DNA of 64,000 nucleotides from the NCBI GenBank assembly GCA_963971165.1, contig OZ020189.1, forward strand, positions 7,502,001 through 7,566,000. The letters run 5' to 3'. A program made the position numbers and the translations under genes. Origin of the DNA: Philopedon plagiatum. Lineage: Eukaryota; Arthropoda; Insecta; Coleoptera; Curculionidae. The notes under the pieces are model-generated. The model was not told where the DNA came from and ran no database searches. It was given only the letters and a program-made list of their open reading frames with translations. Positions 32,617-45,900 of the stretch are shown in pieces; within the stretch, counting starts at the first letter, position 1; each line of letters starts with the position of its first letter.

Positions 32617-34252
32617 CAGAGTGTCAAATTTTCGACACTTTCGCAGGGTATCTCGCGCAGTTATCTTTAAAGATAGAGAGCTGCGGTTTTCCCAATGCTG
32701 TGCTACTTTTTCGTGAAACATATGATGCTATAAACAGAACTTCCATGGCCCCCTTCGTTTCGGAGATACAGGGCGATTATTAAAATGTGTCATTTTCAAG
32801 CACCCCTTATATTGCCTTTTAATATATCGGTAAGGTAAAAACTGATTATTATATAGTTTATTGCCTATGATCCAGTGTACGTACTCAATTTCTTTCTAGA
32901 AAGAACGAATTAGAAGATAAAAACCAACGTTGCATTTTTTAAATAGGACACCCTGTATATTTTGTTTTCATTCGATTGCTTTCTTCATAAGCTTTTCAAA
33001 AATATATATTGTTGGTATATATCTTTTGGAATAACTTCCAAGTTTTACAATTAAAAAAAGGGTATAATATTTTATAGTAGGCCGTGATATAATGATTTGA
33101 AACAAATAAATCGGTATAATAGTATCCTTTCGTGGCTGCTAGTCAGACCGCTTGTCAAAACTTATAAGAGATCATTTAAAAATTATTGTTCTCAAAACCC
33201 CTACTTGTTATTTATTACATTACTGTGTTTTTCGTTTAAAAAAATGGCTGAAATGAGAGTTAAGCAGAACTTTGAAAAGAATGATATGTTAGTTTGCTAC
33301 TTTGTAGTACGATTTTATATCCATTATAAATTTGACTCTGGCTTTTTTTCTATATTCATTCTAGATATTCAGACAGAAATCAACCTTTTCCCGATATATT
33401 TTCTAGAATTAAAAACAATTTAGTTAGTTATGGCGCGTTTATGCAGCCAAGACCAAAATCCTATAATAAGGAAAATCGAGAAATCGACGAGGTTAACGTT
33501 TTAGGCTGTGTAAAAGCAACTCCTTCTACTTCGTATATAGGGCTGCTGAGAAAGAAGTTGGAGTGAACAAGGCTCGAGCGAATTTTTTTTTCGATTCAAT
33601 ATAGCAAACTAACATCATTCTTTTCAAAGTTCTAATAAACTCTCATTTCAGCCATTTTTTTTTAAACCAAAAACACAGTAATAAATAACAAGTAGGGGTT
33701 TTGAGAACAATAATTTTTTTAAAAATGAATACATTTTGACAAGCGGTCTGACTGGTAGCCACGAAAGGATACTATTATACCTATTCATTTGTTTCAAACC
33801 ATTATGTCACGGCCTACTATGAAATGTTATACCCTTTGTTTTAGTTGTAAAATTCGAAAGTTATTCCAAAAGATATATACCAACAATTATATAGGTATTT
33901 TTGAAAAGCTTATAAAAAAAATGAACACAAAATATACAGGGTGTCCCATTTAAAAAAAAATCAACTTTGTTTTTTATCTTCAAATTCGTTCCTTCTAGAA
34001 AAAAATTGACTACGCGTCTGGATTCTACGCAAAGCACTATATAATAATCAGCTTCTACCTTACCGATAGGTGCTTAAAAATGACACATTTTTAAAATCGC
34101 CCTGTATCTCAGAAGCTAATTGGGCTATGAAAATTCTGTTTGTAGCATCATACGGTCCACGAAAAAGTAGCACAGTGCTGCGAAAACCGCAGCTCTCTAT
34201 CTTTTAAGATAACCGAGATATCCTGCAAAAGTGTGGAGAATTGGATACCCTG
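32617..34252. mobile_element. 1.6-kb fold-back element with TA duplication
   Basis: Long inverted arms (about 32617-33310 and 33598-34252) flank a ~290-bp unique centre. The ends are CAGAGTGTCAAATTTTC and, inverted, ATACCCTG. TA flanks both ends (32615-32616, 34253-34254), as for Tc1/mariner-type integration. Internal ACACCCTGTATATTTTG and ACAGGGCGATT motifs suggest layered related termini. A frame at 33.1-33.4 kb has no domain. Confidence 0.75.
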
Positions 34253-35293
34253 TACATACAGAGTAGTCCTATAGTAATGGAACATGAAGCAACAGTGAAT
34301 TCCTGGCATTAAAATATTGTGATTTAGACCAACTTGTTCAATCCGAAAGTTGATTTAACAGAGGCAGTGGATGTGAAAATTTTAATTTAGATTTTTTCAA
34401 TATTTTAAAAAGTTCTTGATATATTACCGTAAAAACTGGTACAGAGGGATTTTTGATGGCAAGGAAAATAATCCTGCCTCAGTTGTGTTGGAGCGGAAAG
34501 AGGGGACTACGTGTGGCACATCATGCTTTAAAAATGCTCAAACCTTCTTGTGAGTAAATGTACTAAATCTTTAATTAAAAAATAGAGGTTTTGTTTTTTT
34601 TAAAAGAAAAAACGTATACCCGGTGGATGACGCTAAAGCTAACCGCTTTCGGAATATTCTTCATAATAGTATCAGGTAAAATACGATCATTCAAAATTTA
34701 AATCGTCTATTGTGCCGCTTTTGCCACGCAGCGAGACATGCACACCTGTGACCGGGCGCTGGAAGTAAATGAATCAGTGTACTACTGCCCAAACATCTCT
34801 TATATTAAGTAGAATTAATTAACGTTGTTGAGGGACATTAGGCTTTAATTAAATGCATTATTAGCTAACGATATTATATCATGACTATTTATGACTAGCC
34901 AGAACTTCTACATTAAACAATTCTTCCAAAAATCACTTCTATCAGAATTCCCATTTATATATATTTTTTGAAAATATCCCATAAATATCAATATTTTGAT
35001 ATATATCTACTTTTTCATGTAATTTAACTTTTCCAACCTCCTTAAGTTGAGGTCAAAAATTTTATATACAGCCTATGCCATGCGGTATCTCATTTTAAAG
35101 ATATTTAAAAAAGAAACATTCTACCGCAAACCCGAGGTGTGTATATGTCAATTCGTTTTTGACCTACAAATTTTGAAAAATTAGATTTTTTATTGACTCA
35201 TTAAAATAGTTTAACAAAGGAGTTCCAAAAGAACTCTTTTTTGCACTATAATGTTAAAAAAGTATGCAAATGCAAAAAGTATGCAAACAATAA
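34253..35293. other. gene-free stretch with an old dispersed repeat
   Basis: About 35010-35170 resembles the repeat present at 58.7-58.9 kb and 62.5-62.7 kb and inverted at 52.30-52.45 kb (shared TATCTCATTTTAAAG-like and ACCGCAAACCC motifs). The rest shows nothing recognisable. Confidence 0.45.
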
Positions 35294-37003
35294 ATATTTT
35301 TGGATTCTAGGAGAAGCTCTAGACATATTTTGTATAACATACCCTATGCTGTTTTTCAATCGTTTTTGAAATATTTCAAATTATAAATTATTTCTCATAA
35401 ATAAGTATACTTTAAACGTAACTAGGTATCCAGATTGCGAACGAAATACCTGTTACCTTTTTAAATTTTCTTCGTAGGTAAGTCAAAGTTAATGTCAAGG
35501 TTGACAATAATACTCTAGTCACTGTGAATTTATAATTTTCTTTTTATGAAAAATGAGTTATTCTATTAAACAATAAATGTTGATTTTTATTAGTTATTTT
35601 TGAAAGCAACAACCAGTGATTATAGACAAAAACAAATGAATTATAATATAAACAGATAAATGTTAACATTGGCGAAACATATTAAAATAAATTTTCAACA
35701 TGTCCGCTATTTAATTCTTCGCACTTTTTATACATTCTTCTCTGCCTCTGAAGTGTATTTATAATACTTTCAGCATCATTTTCGTTCAGATTTCTTACTT
35801 CGATTCTCTCCTTCCTTTGAATTTCTTCAATATTTTCATTATGATTGCTGTATACGACATTTTTCAAATGACCTCAAAGAAATGTATCTAAAGGTGTGAG
35901 GTCAGGCCAATGTAACGTTCCATATCTACCGATCCATTCGTTATACTGATTGTTCAAAAATTGCGAACCTCAATTATATTATGGGGAGGCGCTCCGCCCT
36001 GTTGCCATATAATACGTCGACTTTCTTCAAGTGGCAATTCGTCGAGAATGTCTTTGACTTCATTTTCTAAAAAATTAAGATAGCGCTGACCAGTTAGTGC
36101 TCCCCGAAAAACCAATGGTCCTAGAATTTTATTTTGTAATGTCCCACACCAAACGTTGATTGAATTACGCCCCTGAAAAGCAATATCTTCAACGGTAAAG
36201 GGATTTTTATCCAAACAAACATGACAATTCGTCTGTTAAACATTCCCGCAGTTGAGAAAGTTGCTTCGGCTGTCCAAACGATAGTATGAAATAAATTAGG
36301 ATCTTGCCGCATTCTTTTCTTAATATTTGTGATAAAAGTATATCTGATTTTTTTATCGGCTCTAAGCTTTTGAACTGGGATAATTTTATATGGTCTATAC
36401 TTAAAATACTTTAACGTTGTTTGAACTGTTTCATAAGTCAAATTTTATCTCTTCTTCCATATCTGAGATACCGCACACAATCGGGATCGAAATTGATTTT
36501 TTTGGATTCTCTTGAAAATATAATAAAGTCTCTAGGTCCCGTTTTTCATTTCTTTCTCTTCTTCTTTTTCCATTGCCCAGAATTCCTCTTTCTTCTAGTC
36601 TTCTATTTGTTTTTATTATGTTGTTTGATGTAGTTCTTTGTCCCTCTTCAATACTTTCTTCATATTGTCTTTGAGCCGCTCTAACATTATTGATATTTTT
36701 TAAATATAATTTTAACATTTTATATCTCTCAATAACAGAATAACTCATTTTGCATAAAAATAAAATTATAAATTCACGGTGACTAAATTATTATTGTCAA
36801 CCTTGACATTAACTTTGACTTACCTCCGAAGAAAATTTAAAAAGGTAGCAGGTATTTCGTTCGCAACCTGGATAGTTACGTTTAAAGTATGCTTATTTAT
36901 GGGAAATAATTTTTAATTTGAAATATTTCAAAAGCGATTGAAAAACAGCTTAGGGTATGTTAAACAAAATATGTCTAGAACTTCTCCTAGAATCCAAAAA
37001 TAT
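35294..37003 (-). mobile_element. mariner-like element with ~250-bp terminal inverted repeats
   Basis: The left arm starts ATATTTTTGGATTCTAGG and the right arm ends CCTAGAATCCAAAAATAT. Inverted similarity continues about 250 bases inward on each side (for example GCGAACGAAATACCTG and CAGGTATTTCGTTCGC; TTAATGTCAAGGTTGACAATA). The transposase remnant lies between the arms on the - strand. The target-site duplication is not clear. Confidence 0.8.
35682..36748 (-). pseudogene. mariner/IS630-like transposase, frameshifted
   Basis: DDE/D transposase remnant read in several frames: 36748-36431 (MSYSVIERYKMLKLYLKNIN, an N-terminal helix-turn-helix), 36441-36121, 36214-35954 (NVWCGTLQNKILGPLVF and QQGGAPPHN) and 35867-35682. 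The GAPPHN motif matches the 'DGAPPH' block around a catalytic Asp, with that Asp replaced by Gly here. About three frameshifts separate the blocks. A relative is at 60.15-60.97 kb and an N-terminal fragment at 51.2-51.57 kb. Confidence 0.75.
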
Positions 37004-37250
37004 GATAAAACTTATACCATCCAATTTAAAATAAGCGAGAAAATCGATGTTTTATACTATATTTTTTTTATTGGATGCTCAATTGTTTTGCTGATAAGAT
37101 ATATGAATGATCCATAAAAATCCCCAAAACCTTCATATATAATATTTTCCCCATCTTTAACAATTAAAAAGGTAGGCAGGCCTGTTCACTTTTATTTGGA
37201 TATCCCTGTACATTATTGACATATGTATTGGTTATAGAGTCACTCAGCCA

Positions 37251-38375
37251 GATTCTCCAACGCTAGCCCGGTCTAATTTGACAACCAAAAGTTTTAAACT
37301 GACAAGTGTGAGAATAAGACAACTAAGTTTTATACTATGAATTTATATCTAAGCTTTTTCGCAAATTTATAAAGAAAAGGGCACCTTTAGTACCATGGAG
37401 TTTAGTACGTATTTTCGAAAATAATAGAACCAAATATATTACAGCAACTCGTTCCAACCAAGATGAAAATCATTTGGAAAGTAAGCAAACCGCTAAAACA
37501 TCAGAATATTTCATACGATTTTAATGACGACTTATTAACATATCCGATCAACTATAAGATCTTAATTTAAAGCAGTACTAAGTCTAAAGCCTGCTACTCA
37601 CACGCCTGCCGCAGGGGCAATCTAGGGTTATGTTCCTTAATTGCTTCCTTAAATGTGATGTGTGTAGGAAAGCAGGGGCAATTTCCTAAATCGTTTCCTA
37701 GGCAGGGCGGCAGGGGCTCCGAACCTTCCTAGCTCCCTAGATCAGATCCTGCCGCCCTGCCACTCCACACGTGTGTAGTGTGATTGGGCCAATTTGAGTC
37801 AGTTCGTACATAACCAACGAAGCGCGGAGTAGTGTTTTTGGTAATTCATTACGACAAAATGGAAAATAAAGAGCATGAAGTTTGGACGCGGGTGATAGAG
37901 TAGCAGTTAGTCGTTCTCGAGCACTTATGGCCTTCTGCATTAATGAATCTTGTTTTTCTATTATTGGTGTCACCTCACCATACCAAGGAGCTCTTCAAAG
38001 GAATCTACGTCCATTCGCAAAAAGTCCTTAAGATCATCTACTTCCAATTGTTGCATGGCACAAATATTTTCTTTTCTGTAGCCACCCCTTCACCCAGTAT
38101 CTCCTTTTTCTTTTTTTTTTTTGGTAGGACAACGGAAAGAGCTAATGCTACACCAATATTTTGGTGTAATGACAATATTGGCGACATCTTCCTGCTATTA
38201 GCGCGGCACACTTCACACTCACTTGCACACTGAACCTGAACAGTAAAAACAAAAAACATCCAGGGATGTGTGTAGAAAAGCTTCCTAGATTGCCCCGTCT
38301 GCCGTGCGCCCTAGATTGCCCCTGCGGCAGGCGTGTGAGTAGCCCGCTTTAAACCTTCTTAGTGAATCTGAACGA
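37251..38375 (+). mobile_element. MITE family copy 2, interrupted by a nested element
   Basis: The same family as 7422-7960 and 41325-41695: it starts CCAGATTCTCCAACGCTAG and ends TTAGTGAATCTGAACG. It is split at about 37587/38349 by a ~760-bp element. Confidence 0.7.
37588..38348. mobile_element. nested MITE with ~40-bp TIRs and repeated CTAGATTGCCCC motifs
   Basis: Ends AGCCTGCTACTCACACGCC and GGCGTGTGAGTAGCCCGCTT are inverted, and the match continues through CTGCCGCAGGGGCAATCTAG. Several further CCTAGATTGCCCC-like subterminal motifs occur in both orientations. The flanks (TAA/TTA) suggest a PIF/Harbinger-type 3-bp duplication with one change. Small internal frames show no recognisable domain. 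Confidence 0.7.
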
Positions 38376-39986
38376 TTATGTCCAGTTGTGATTAGACTTT
38401 GATTCTGATATTTTGTGTATAAAAACTGGGGGTGACTATAATGTCAATATCGATAAAAACTCATTTCGGTCAAAATTTGACATTGGCACTTCTTGCACCA
38501 AGCTACAGTTTTAGATAAATAACATGATCTTCAGAGACGTTATATTGTCACTGTCACTTACCTTGGCACATCATACGCTGCAGCCTTATCAGCACTTAAA
38601 TAAAACGGCCCTTAAAGCTTTATTTTGCCCCCCAAATAAAAGAAGATATACCGCGCAGATAGGCATGGCCATTTACGTCACGCCGTGACCAATTCCGCGA
38701 TACTTTGTAAACGAAACACGTCTTTTTTAAGATCGCGTTTTGTTTCCAACTATTTTTTGGTGTTTTTATATTACTTTTAGGAGTTTAAAAGTAAAAATGA
38801 GATGTGCTGTGCATGGTTGTGATGTGGACAATCAATCAATCAATGTAATCTATATATGTACCTATTTATCCCTTTAATTAAATGATTATTTTAAATCATA
38901 TACTATAAAATTTGTATTATAAGCAGGATGCAAAGTATATTGCCAATAGAATTTATATAAAATCGCCTGTAACTAACGTAAACTCTATATTGCGCGTTAA
39001 AAATTTCAAAAATAAGTCACGGCGTGACATGCGCGAACTCTGACGAATTTGACACGGTTTGGTATCATACCTTCTTTTATTTGTATCATGTTTTGCCCCA
39101 TAAAAACTACCCCACAATCGTTTTTCATAAGTAACAGAAGTAGAAATGTATCAAGGATTAAATCTTGCATTTGGTCTGCTGATTTACAATTTTTCCTTTT
39201 AGAATGCCTAATTTTAATATTATATTGGAGCGCGCTTACTACTGATGTGATTGAATTTAATTTCTCCACAACCATTACAGAATGTAGAAATTCCGAAATC
39301 ATTTTTAATAATAGAACATATACATTCTGACTCTTGAGTTAGAATATTTATTCTGAAACACTTACTTCTTATGTGTTTCGAATGTATTCTCATTCCATAA
39401 CAAGGTACGGTATGAATATTCTGTAATCGAACCAAACGACATAGATTGCCGTGGATTTCAAAATTGTCAGTGACAGATGCCAATGGTGGCGGCGTCATAA
39501 TTTTTGTCAGAAAAGCTTCAATTTAAATGAAATAATGAGTGAAAAATCGAATGAATCAGATATAGAATTTGACATTCATTAATTTGATTCATACTTTCTG
39601 GTCGTGGAGAAAATATAGTCTGTTACTCAGTTAGAATGAAAAAACTCAATACTCGTGGTTCCTCACGCTCGCTAGCGCTCGCGTTCGGAATTTTCCACTC
39701 GTATCGAGTTTTTTTATTCTAACCTTGTTACAGAATATACTATTATGAATGTTTTTTACATTCTAAAACAGAATTGGTACAACAGTAATTTATTATTAAC
39801 GGTTGACTATAGTTTGACTAGAATGCAATAATTTAATGCCAGGAACTCATTGTTGCCCTATGTCCCATTACTTTTGGATTACCCTGTGTATGATGCTAGA
39901 ATGTCATTGTAAAAAATTGCATAGAAAAAACGATTTTAAAAATCTCCTGGAAAAAATAAGCTGAACTTATTTTTACAAAAAAAAAA
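38376..39986. other. gene-free stretch between MITE and gcm 3' end
   Basis: It contains a possible THAP-like start (38797: MRCAVHGCDV, running to a GTAATC donor-like site) with no continuation found. It also contains the palindromic GTCACGCCGTGAC/GTCACGGCGTGAC pair (38677, 39017) and a short inverted repeat at 39608-39752. No complete gene. Confidence 0.4.
39608..39752. repeat. short inverted repeat
   Basis: ATATAGTCTGTTACTCAGTT and the inverted TAACCTTGTTACAGAATATA bound a second inner pair (TTAGAATGAAAAAACTC and GAGTTTTTTTATTCTAA). The centre is GC-rich (CGCTCGCTAGCGCTCGCG). MITE-like; no duplication identified. Confidence 0.6.
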
Positions 39987-42900
39987 CTATTGATTTGCAA
40001 CGGCATCAAAAGTTCCACCATAATCTACCAAATTATCACTAAATCCTGAATTAGTGATTCTAAAATCGAGATCACCAAATACATTATCACTACTATGATT
40101 CACTTTATTTTCATAAACGTTTAAGAAATTCGTATAGTCACTATATTGCGCTAAATCTATGTATTCTTGGTAGTTTGACTTCATGGTTTTCGAGCTAGTT
40201 TGAAAGTTCTGAAGGTTTTGGTGGAAGTTCTCTGCGCTAGGAAAATACGACATTTTTGAGTCAGTCAAGTCAAAGTGGGGAATTTCAGTTTTAAATTCAG
40301 TTGCTTCCATAATAGAATTTTGGTCGTATAGCGAGCTAGAAGGAACTTTTTGGCTTAACATGGCAGGGTTATAATCTAGGGGGTCCATTCTCGCGGGACT
40401 AGTGTAGAAGGTGTGATCCAAGGAACCAACGGAGTTGTTATTTAAGATTTTAGGAACATCAGGGCTCTGGCTAACATTAAATCTACTATTGGAACTGGTG
40501 TTTGAGTCATCATTCAGAAAACTGACGCTAGTTTGCGGCCAGCACTCTTCAGTCTTTAGTTCTCTATGGATAGTACCACTTCCTAAATCTAGTAGGGTAG
40601 GCGGGGATCTTGCCACGTCATTACAACTTCCTCTGACGTCACCGGAAGTTTGTAGGTAAACATAATCAGCTTTGATTGGTTGGTCAAGCTGGAAAATCTC
40701 TTCAGGTTGAAACAGATCAGCGGAGATATTACTAAAGTCATATTGACTGCCTTCGATACCAGGAATGTCGCTGGGGTAAGCTTGGGCGTGGGCAGGTTCT
40801 TGAGGCCAGTAATTTTCAATTTGTGGGGGGTTTGGTTGGTAAGACTGTGGGGAGGTGGGAAAGTGTTGAAGTTGCGATGATAACGACGGTTGGTAACTGC
40901 AGATGCATTCAAAGGGAGGACAGGAACAATAACCTAAAATAGAAGGAGGTTAATTTGTTACAATTACAAAATAAATAATTACAGTCGTTCATAGGTCCTT
41001 TTTCGGTATTTTTTGGAACTTTTTTTGGCATAATATTTATATGTTTTTTTACACTCGGTATATTATGTTAAATGTTGTTAAAATACAGGTAGGTAGTCCC
41101 AAAATTCTGATTCAATGTCGTCCTTACCTTTCTCTTGATCAGCTGTTAGGGATGATGCGTTGTTACTCCTAATTACTGGGTTGAGGTCTCGATACGATCG
41201 TTTTGGCTCTCGCAGAGACATTAACTGTAACAAAAATGCTTTGTTAGTTGAATATCGAATTTTGTATAATCGTTGTTATTGTCGGAAATAAAAAAAGCAT
41301 ACAAAATTGTGACAATAACGTTCAGATTCACTAAGAAAGTTTAAGATTTAGTACTGGTTTAAATTAAGCTCTTATAGTTGATCAGTTATGTTTCGACAGA
41401 TTTTTGTCCTGTCATTGTTAAGAAGTCGTCATTAAAAACGTATGAATTATTGTGATATTTTAGCGATTTACTTGGTTTCCAAATGATTTTCATCTTGGAA
41501 CGAGTTGCTGCAATGAATTTAGTTCTATTTTATTGTTGAAAGTACGTACTAAAATTGTCCTTTCCTTGATAAATTTGCGAAAAAGCTCAGAAATAAGTTC
41601 ATAGTATAAAGCTTAGTTGTCTTATTCTTACACTGGTCAGTTTAAAACTTTTGGTTGTCAAATTAGACCGGACTAGCGTTGGAGAATCTGGCTGTAAACT
41701 TTTAAAATGCCAGTAAATGAGCGCCATCTTCAGCTGGCATGCAAAGGTAAAATCACTAATTACGAGTGATGTAAAAAATTAGTGTTTTTCAAAAAATAAA
41801 TGCAGTTTTACGTATTTTTGTGTAGCTTTATTGGCATAATCGGCATGGCATGGTCCTGTTAGTTCAAGAAACGCTATTCTTAGAACTAACAAAATAAACA
41901 ATTTCAAGATTTTTACTATAGAGTTATAATATGTACTCTAAATAAAAATATAATTACAATATGTATTGAACTAATAACAGAGAGCAAAGAAATTTCTCGA
42001 TATCTCTCTACACTCAACAAAGATATGACCCGAGGCGGGGCAACAACTAACAATACGATTGATGCAATAAACGGATAAGTCTTGAATTCTGATTAAGTCG
42101 CGATTTTTTCGCTAAAACCGAAACCTGTATTATAATTCGAGATAGGAATCGAACGCGGAAAGAGAGATATCGGAGTGAAGATAAGGCGGGGAAACAAAAG
42201 AGAAAATTGCAAAAGAGGAAAAAGAGTTGTTGTGTATCGATTGCTGTTAATATTTAGTCGTGTTGTAGGTTTGTGAATGTATATTCGCTGCTAAATGGTC
42301 TATTTCAAATTAATATAGATAAGTCTCTGTAAAGATGTATCCACTGGCGTGGTTAGGGAGGATTTGATGTGGGACGAGCCGCTAGAAAGTCAATAGCACT
42401 TAAAGAACTGCTTACATTTCAAGGCAACTAAAAAAAATAGTGTTATCATCAGAGGAGAATAAAAAAGAAAATTGCAAGAAAGGAAACAGAATTGAGTGTC
42501 GGTTGTTGTTACTATTTAGTCGTGTTGCAGGTTTGTATACATACAGCGTGTCCAGAAACCATCTTAACAAATGGGAACCTTTTTTATTTTTTATTTTACG
42601 GAAAAAAGTTATTCTTCAGAAAAAGTTCTGCTTGTTGAGAAAATAATACTCAAATAAAAAAATTTAATCCAGCATATACGGGGTGTCGAAAAAAGTAATA
42701 ATGATAAATACCGTAGAAGGAAAACTATTATTTATTTTAATTGCAAAGTAGGTACAGGGTCTTCCAACGAGGACTGAACAGGGGCTCATTTTTGAGCTTC
42801 CTTGTATTTAAAGAAAAATCTAAAATAGCCAATCGATGTACTTTTTCCTGCAGAATTCAAAAATGAAACCAAAAATTTATTTGAACCAGAAACAAAAGAG

Positions 42901-45900
42901 TTACGCTATGGATAAGGTGTTTTTTAAATGGAACATAGCTTTTTTTATACGATTTTCGGAACGAGTGATTTTTTTTTATGTCCGTTCTGATTAAAATATT
43001 TAATATTGTGACAGCTATTTTTATTAAATTTTAATGTTTTATCCAGTATAATTAAATTTTTTGACTTTGAAGGATTTCAAGATGATTTTACCTTTATTAC
43101 CTAGTGTATGTTTCAAACAGGTTGAAGTTAAATTATACTGGATAAAACATTAAAATTTAATAAAAATAGCCGTCACAATATTAAATATTTTAATCAGAAC
43201 GGACATAAAAAAAATCACTCGTTCACAAATCGTATTAAAAAAGCTATGTTTCATTTAAAAAACACCTTATCCATAGCGTAACTCTTTTGTTTCTGGTTCA
43301 AATAAATTTTTGGTTTCATTTTTGAATTCTGCAGGAAAAAGTACATCGATTGGCTATTTTAGATTTTTCTTTAAATACAAGGAAGCTCAAAAATGAGCCC
43401 CTGCTCAGTCCTCGTTGGAAGACCCTGTACAATAACGTAAGAAAATGTCGCCCAGAACTGAAAAGCCATCAAATAAGAAATTTCACAAAATAACTTTATT
43501 CATTCATATGTATATATGTATATGTATGAAACCTTTGGATTCTTTAAAAAGGTGTTTTGAAATACATGTTTTTACAAGATTTTATTTTTCTTCACCCGTT
43601 AGTTTGCTTGTATGTATGTAACATGTTTGTTAGTATGTTTAGTTCAAATATTTCAATCAAAATTTCGACTAGTTCTCACTAAGCTAGAGCTTTAAAATTT
43701 TGCACACGTGTATGAATCCAGTGACAATGCAATATAGTATATCTAATATTGTTCTAAATCCAATATGGCGGACGCTCCAAGATGGCGGATTACCTTTTTC
43801 TTTATACCATCCCCTTTATTAGTATCAAATGAAAGGGTTTGACGAGTAGAATACGATAACAGGTAAAAAGCTTTGTAATAATGATGTATTATTAGAAAAG
43901 CATAGGTTAAGACGTAACTAAAAATTTAAAAACAAAATCTTATGTAAAAACACTTTTTAAAAACTAGCATTTATTATTTAGATGAAGCGAAAAAAATAAG
44001 TATAGTTTTTTCATTGTGGCAATGCTGAATACCATTTCACAAATATTTGATTAGTTCTGACACAAACCTATGTAATTTAGTTGAATAAACTTATTTTCGG
44101 GTAAAAATTTGTATTTTTATTTTCTCAGATACTGTTCAAAATTGGTATATGGGATCCTCGGTGCATTCTGAACAATTATTCTTAATAAAATTTTTCGATA
44201 TCTTATCAATTTGTCCCATTTTTCGCTAACCCCGGTAACTTTCTTTTAAATTCCCGGCGAACCAGTGATCACATGATATGTGTCAAAATAGATTTTTTGG
44301 TTTTCGGACATGCACAAACGAACCCCCAATGGAGTTTTTTAAAAATATCAATTATAAAATTTTTCCCATATGTAGCCAACTTTATGGCGGACACAGTATA
44401 TAGAAGTATCCTTATTAGCCTTTTTCAGACTTCTAGTTTAATTTTTTTCCTAATCTTTACCTTATTTCCTAAAGCGGCTTCCTTCGCCAAGAGCACCGCC
44501 AGTCCCCTAACTCTCCTCCCGCTTCCCAGAGATCTCCTAGCCTCGCTGGTACTCTTAGCTTCGGGTCTTGGGTGATCGTGTGCCCCTTTGGCTTGGAAGA
44601 AGATGGCATGCTCCGTGTGCCTCCAAAAGTGGGTCACTGGGTAGCCGCAGTGGCCCCTACAGGCCAAGATTTCTAGTCTACCGGTGCACTGGCGATTGGG
44701 GCATGGTTTGCCTGAAAAGAAAAAAAATCACAGTAGAATTTAGGTCTAAATTGGAATAAAAAATGATTGCAACATTACGCTGATATCCAGCGTAACTATG
44801 TATCTATATCTCTTCTTCTTCTTTTCTGAATAGTCGTAAGTATTTTCGACAACTACTTTTTAAAAATTTGTAAGGTAGGGGAACCAGGGGCAAGACGGGG
44901 TCATGAGGTAAGATGGGGACCCTAGTTACTACAAAAACTAACGTGTGTGGATAGCTTTATTGCATAACCTTCGACCCGCTAGACAACAACATCGCTCAGT
45001 GTTTGCAAAACATCCGTTCAAAGCACACCGTTCGGAAGTTAGGATCGATTTTTTAGTTTTACGTGTGAGTGATCTTATTTTGTGGCTTAAAACATCTTGT
45101 GGCAAAAAGTGTACATCAAGTTAAAGCAAAATACATTATTTTTTCTGCAGTGCACCAGTATATAGGCATCTTCTGGCAAAAACATTTATTTCTTAAAGTC
45201 GACTGTAAAAGGTAAGAAAACACTTTTAAAAAAAAGTCTTTTGGGGCATGATGGGGTATTATATTTGTCGGGTACCCCATCTTGCCCCAACCAATATTTT
45301 TTTTGTAGACGGCAATCCTAACTTCTACGCCGTATAAAAGAGAACTTGAAGATGCCAAGAATACTCCCTCCGAAGGAAAAAAAAACAAAAAGTGATTGAG
45401 AAGAAAAGACAGCCTCAAAAGAAAACGAACAGCACACATGCTGTTCCTCTAAATACAGCCGAAGATGACACGGAATGTTTATACTGCGGTGACAGGTATT
45501 CGGGGTCCACTGAAGGATGGGTTGCTTGTCAAATATGCCAAAAGTGGTCCCACAATTCTTGTGCCGCCGTAGACGAAGGTGACCCCTTAGAAATCAGCCA
45601 CACATGTGATATTTGTAAATAAACCCCATCTTACCCCGGGTACGGGGCAAGATGGGATATTTGATTGTTTTTAAATAAATATATTTTTTAGTTTTTTGGT
45701 GTAAGTTAAGCCAAATATTTTTATGCCAAAGGAGTTATGGATGATGTCCAAAGAATTTTTGTAATAAACTTTATTTTTTAATTGATTGGTTTTATTTTTA
45801 TTAATATAAATGCTTAGCGTCCCCGTCTTGCCCCTGGTTCCCCTATAGAAAAATGACAAAATATACATAACAATAATAGAAACCACATCTACTACGGTAG

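Noticed and set aside
38797..38842. Second THAP gene start (MRCAVHGCDV)
   Set aside because: No continuation with the CDHF part of a THAP domain was found, and the donor site is weak.
44877..45843. Possible extra gcm exon in the intron
   Set aside because: The open frame lies on the opposite strand inside a TIR-bounded pogo-type element.
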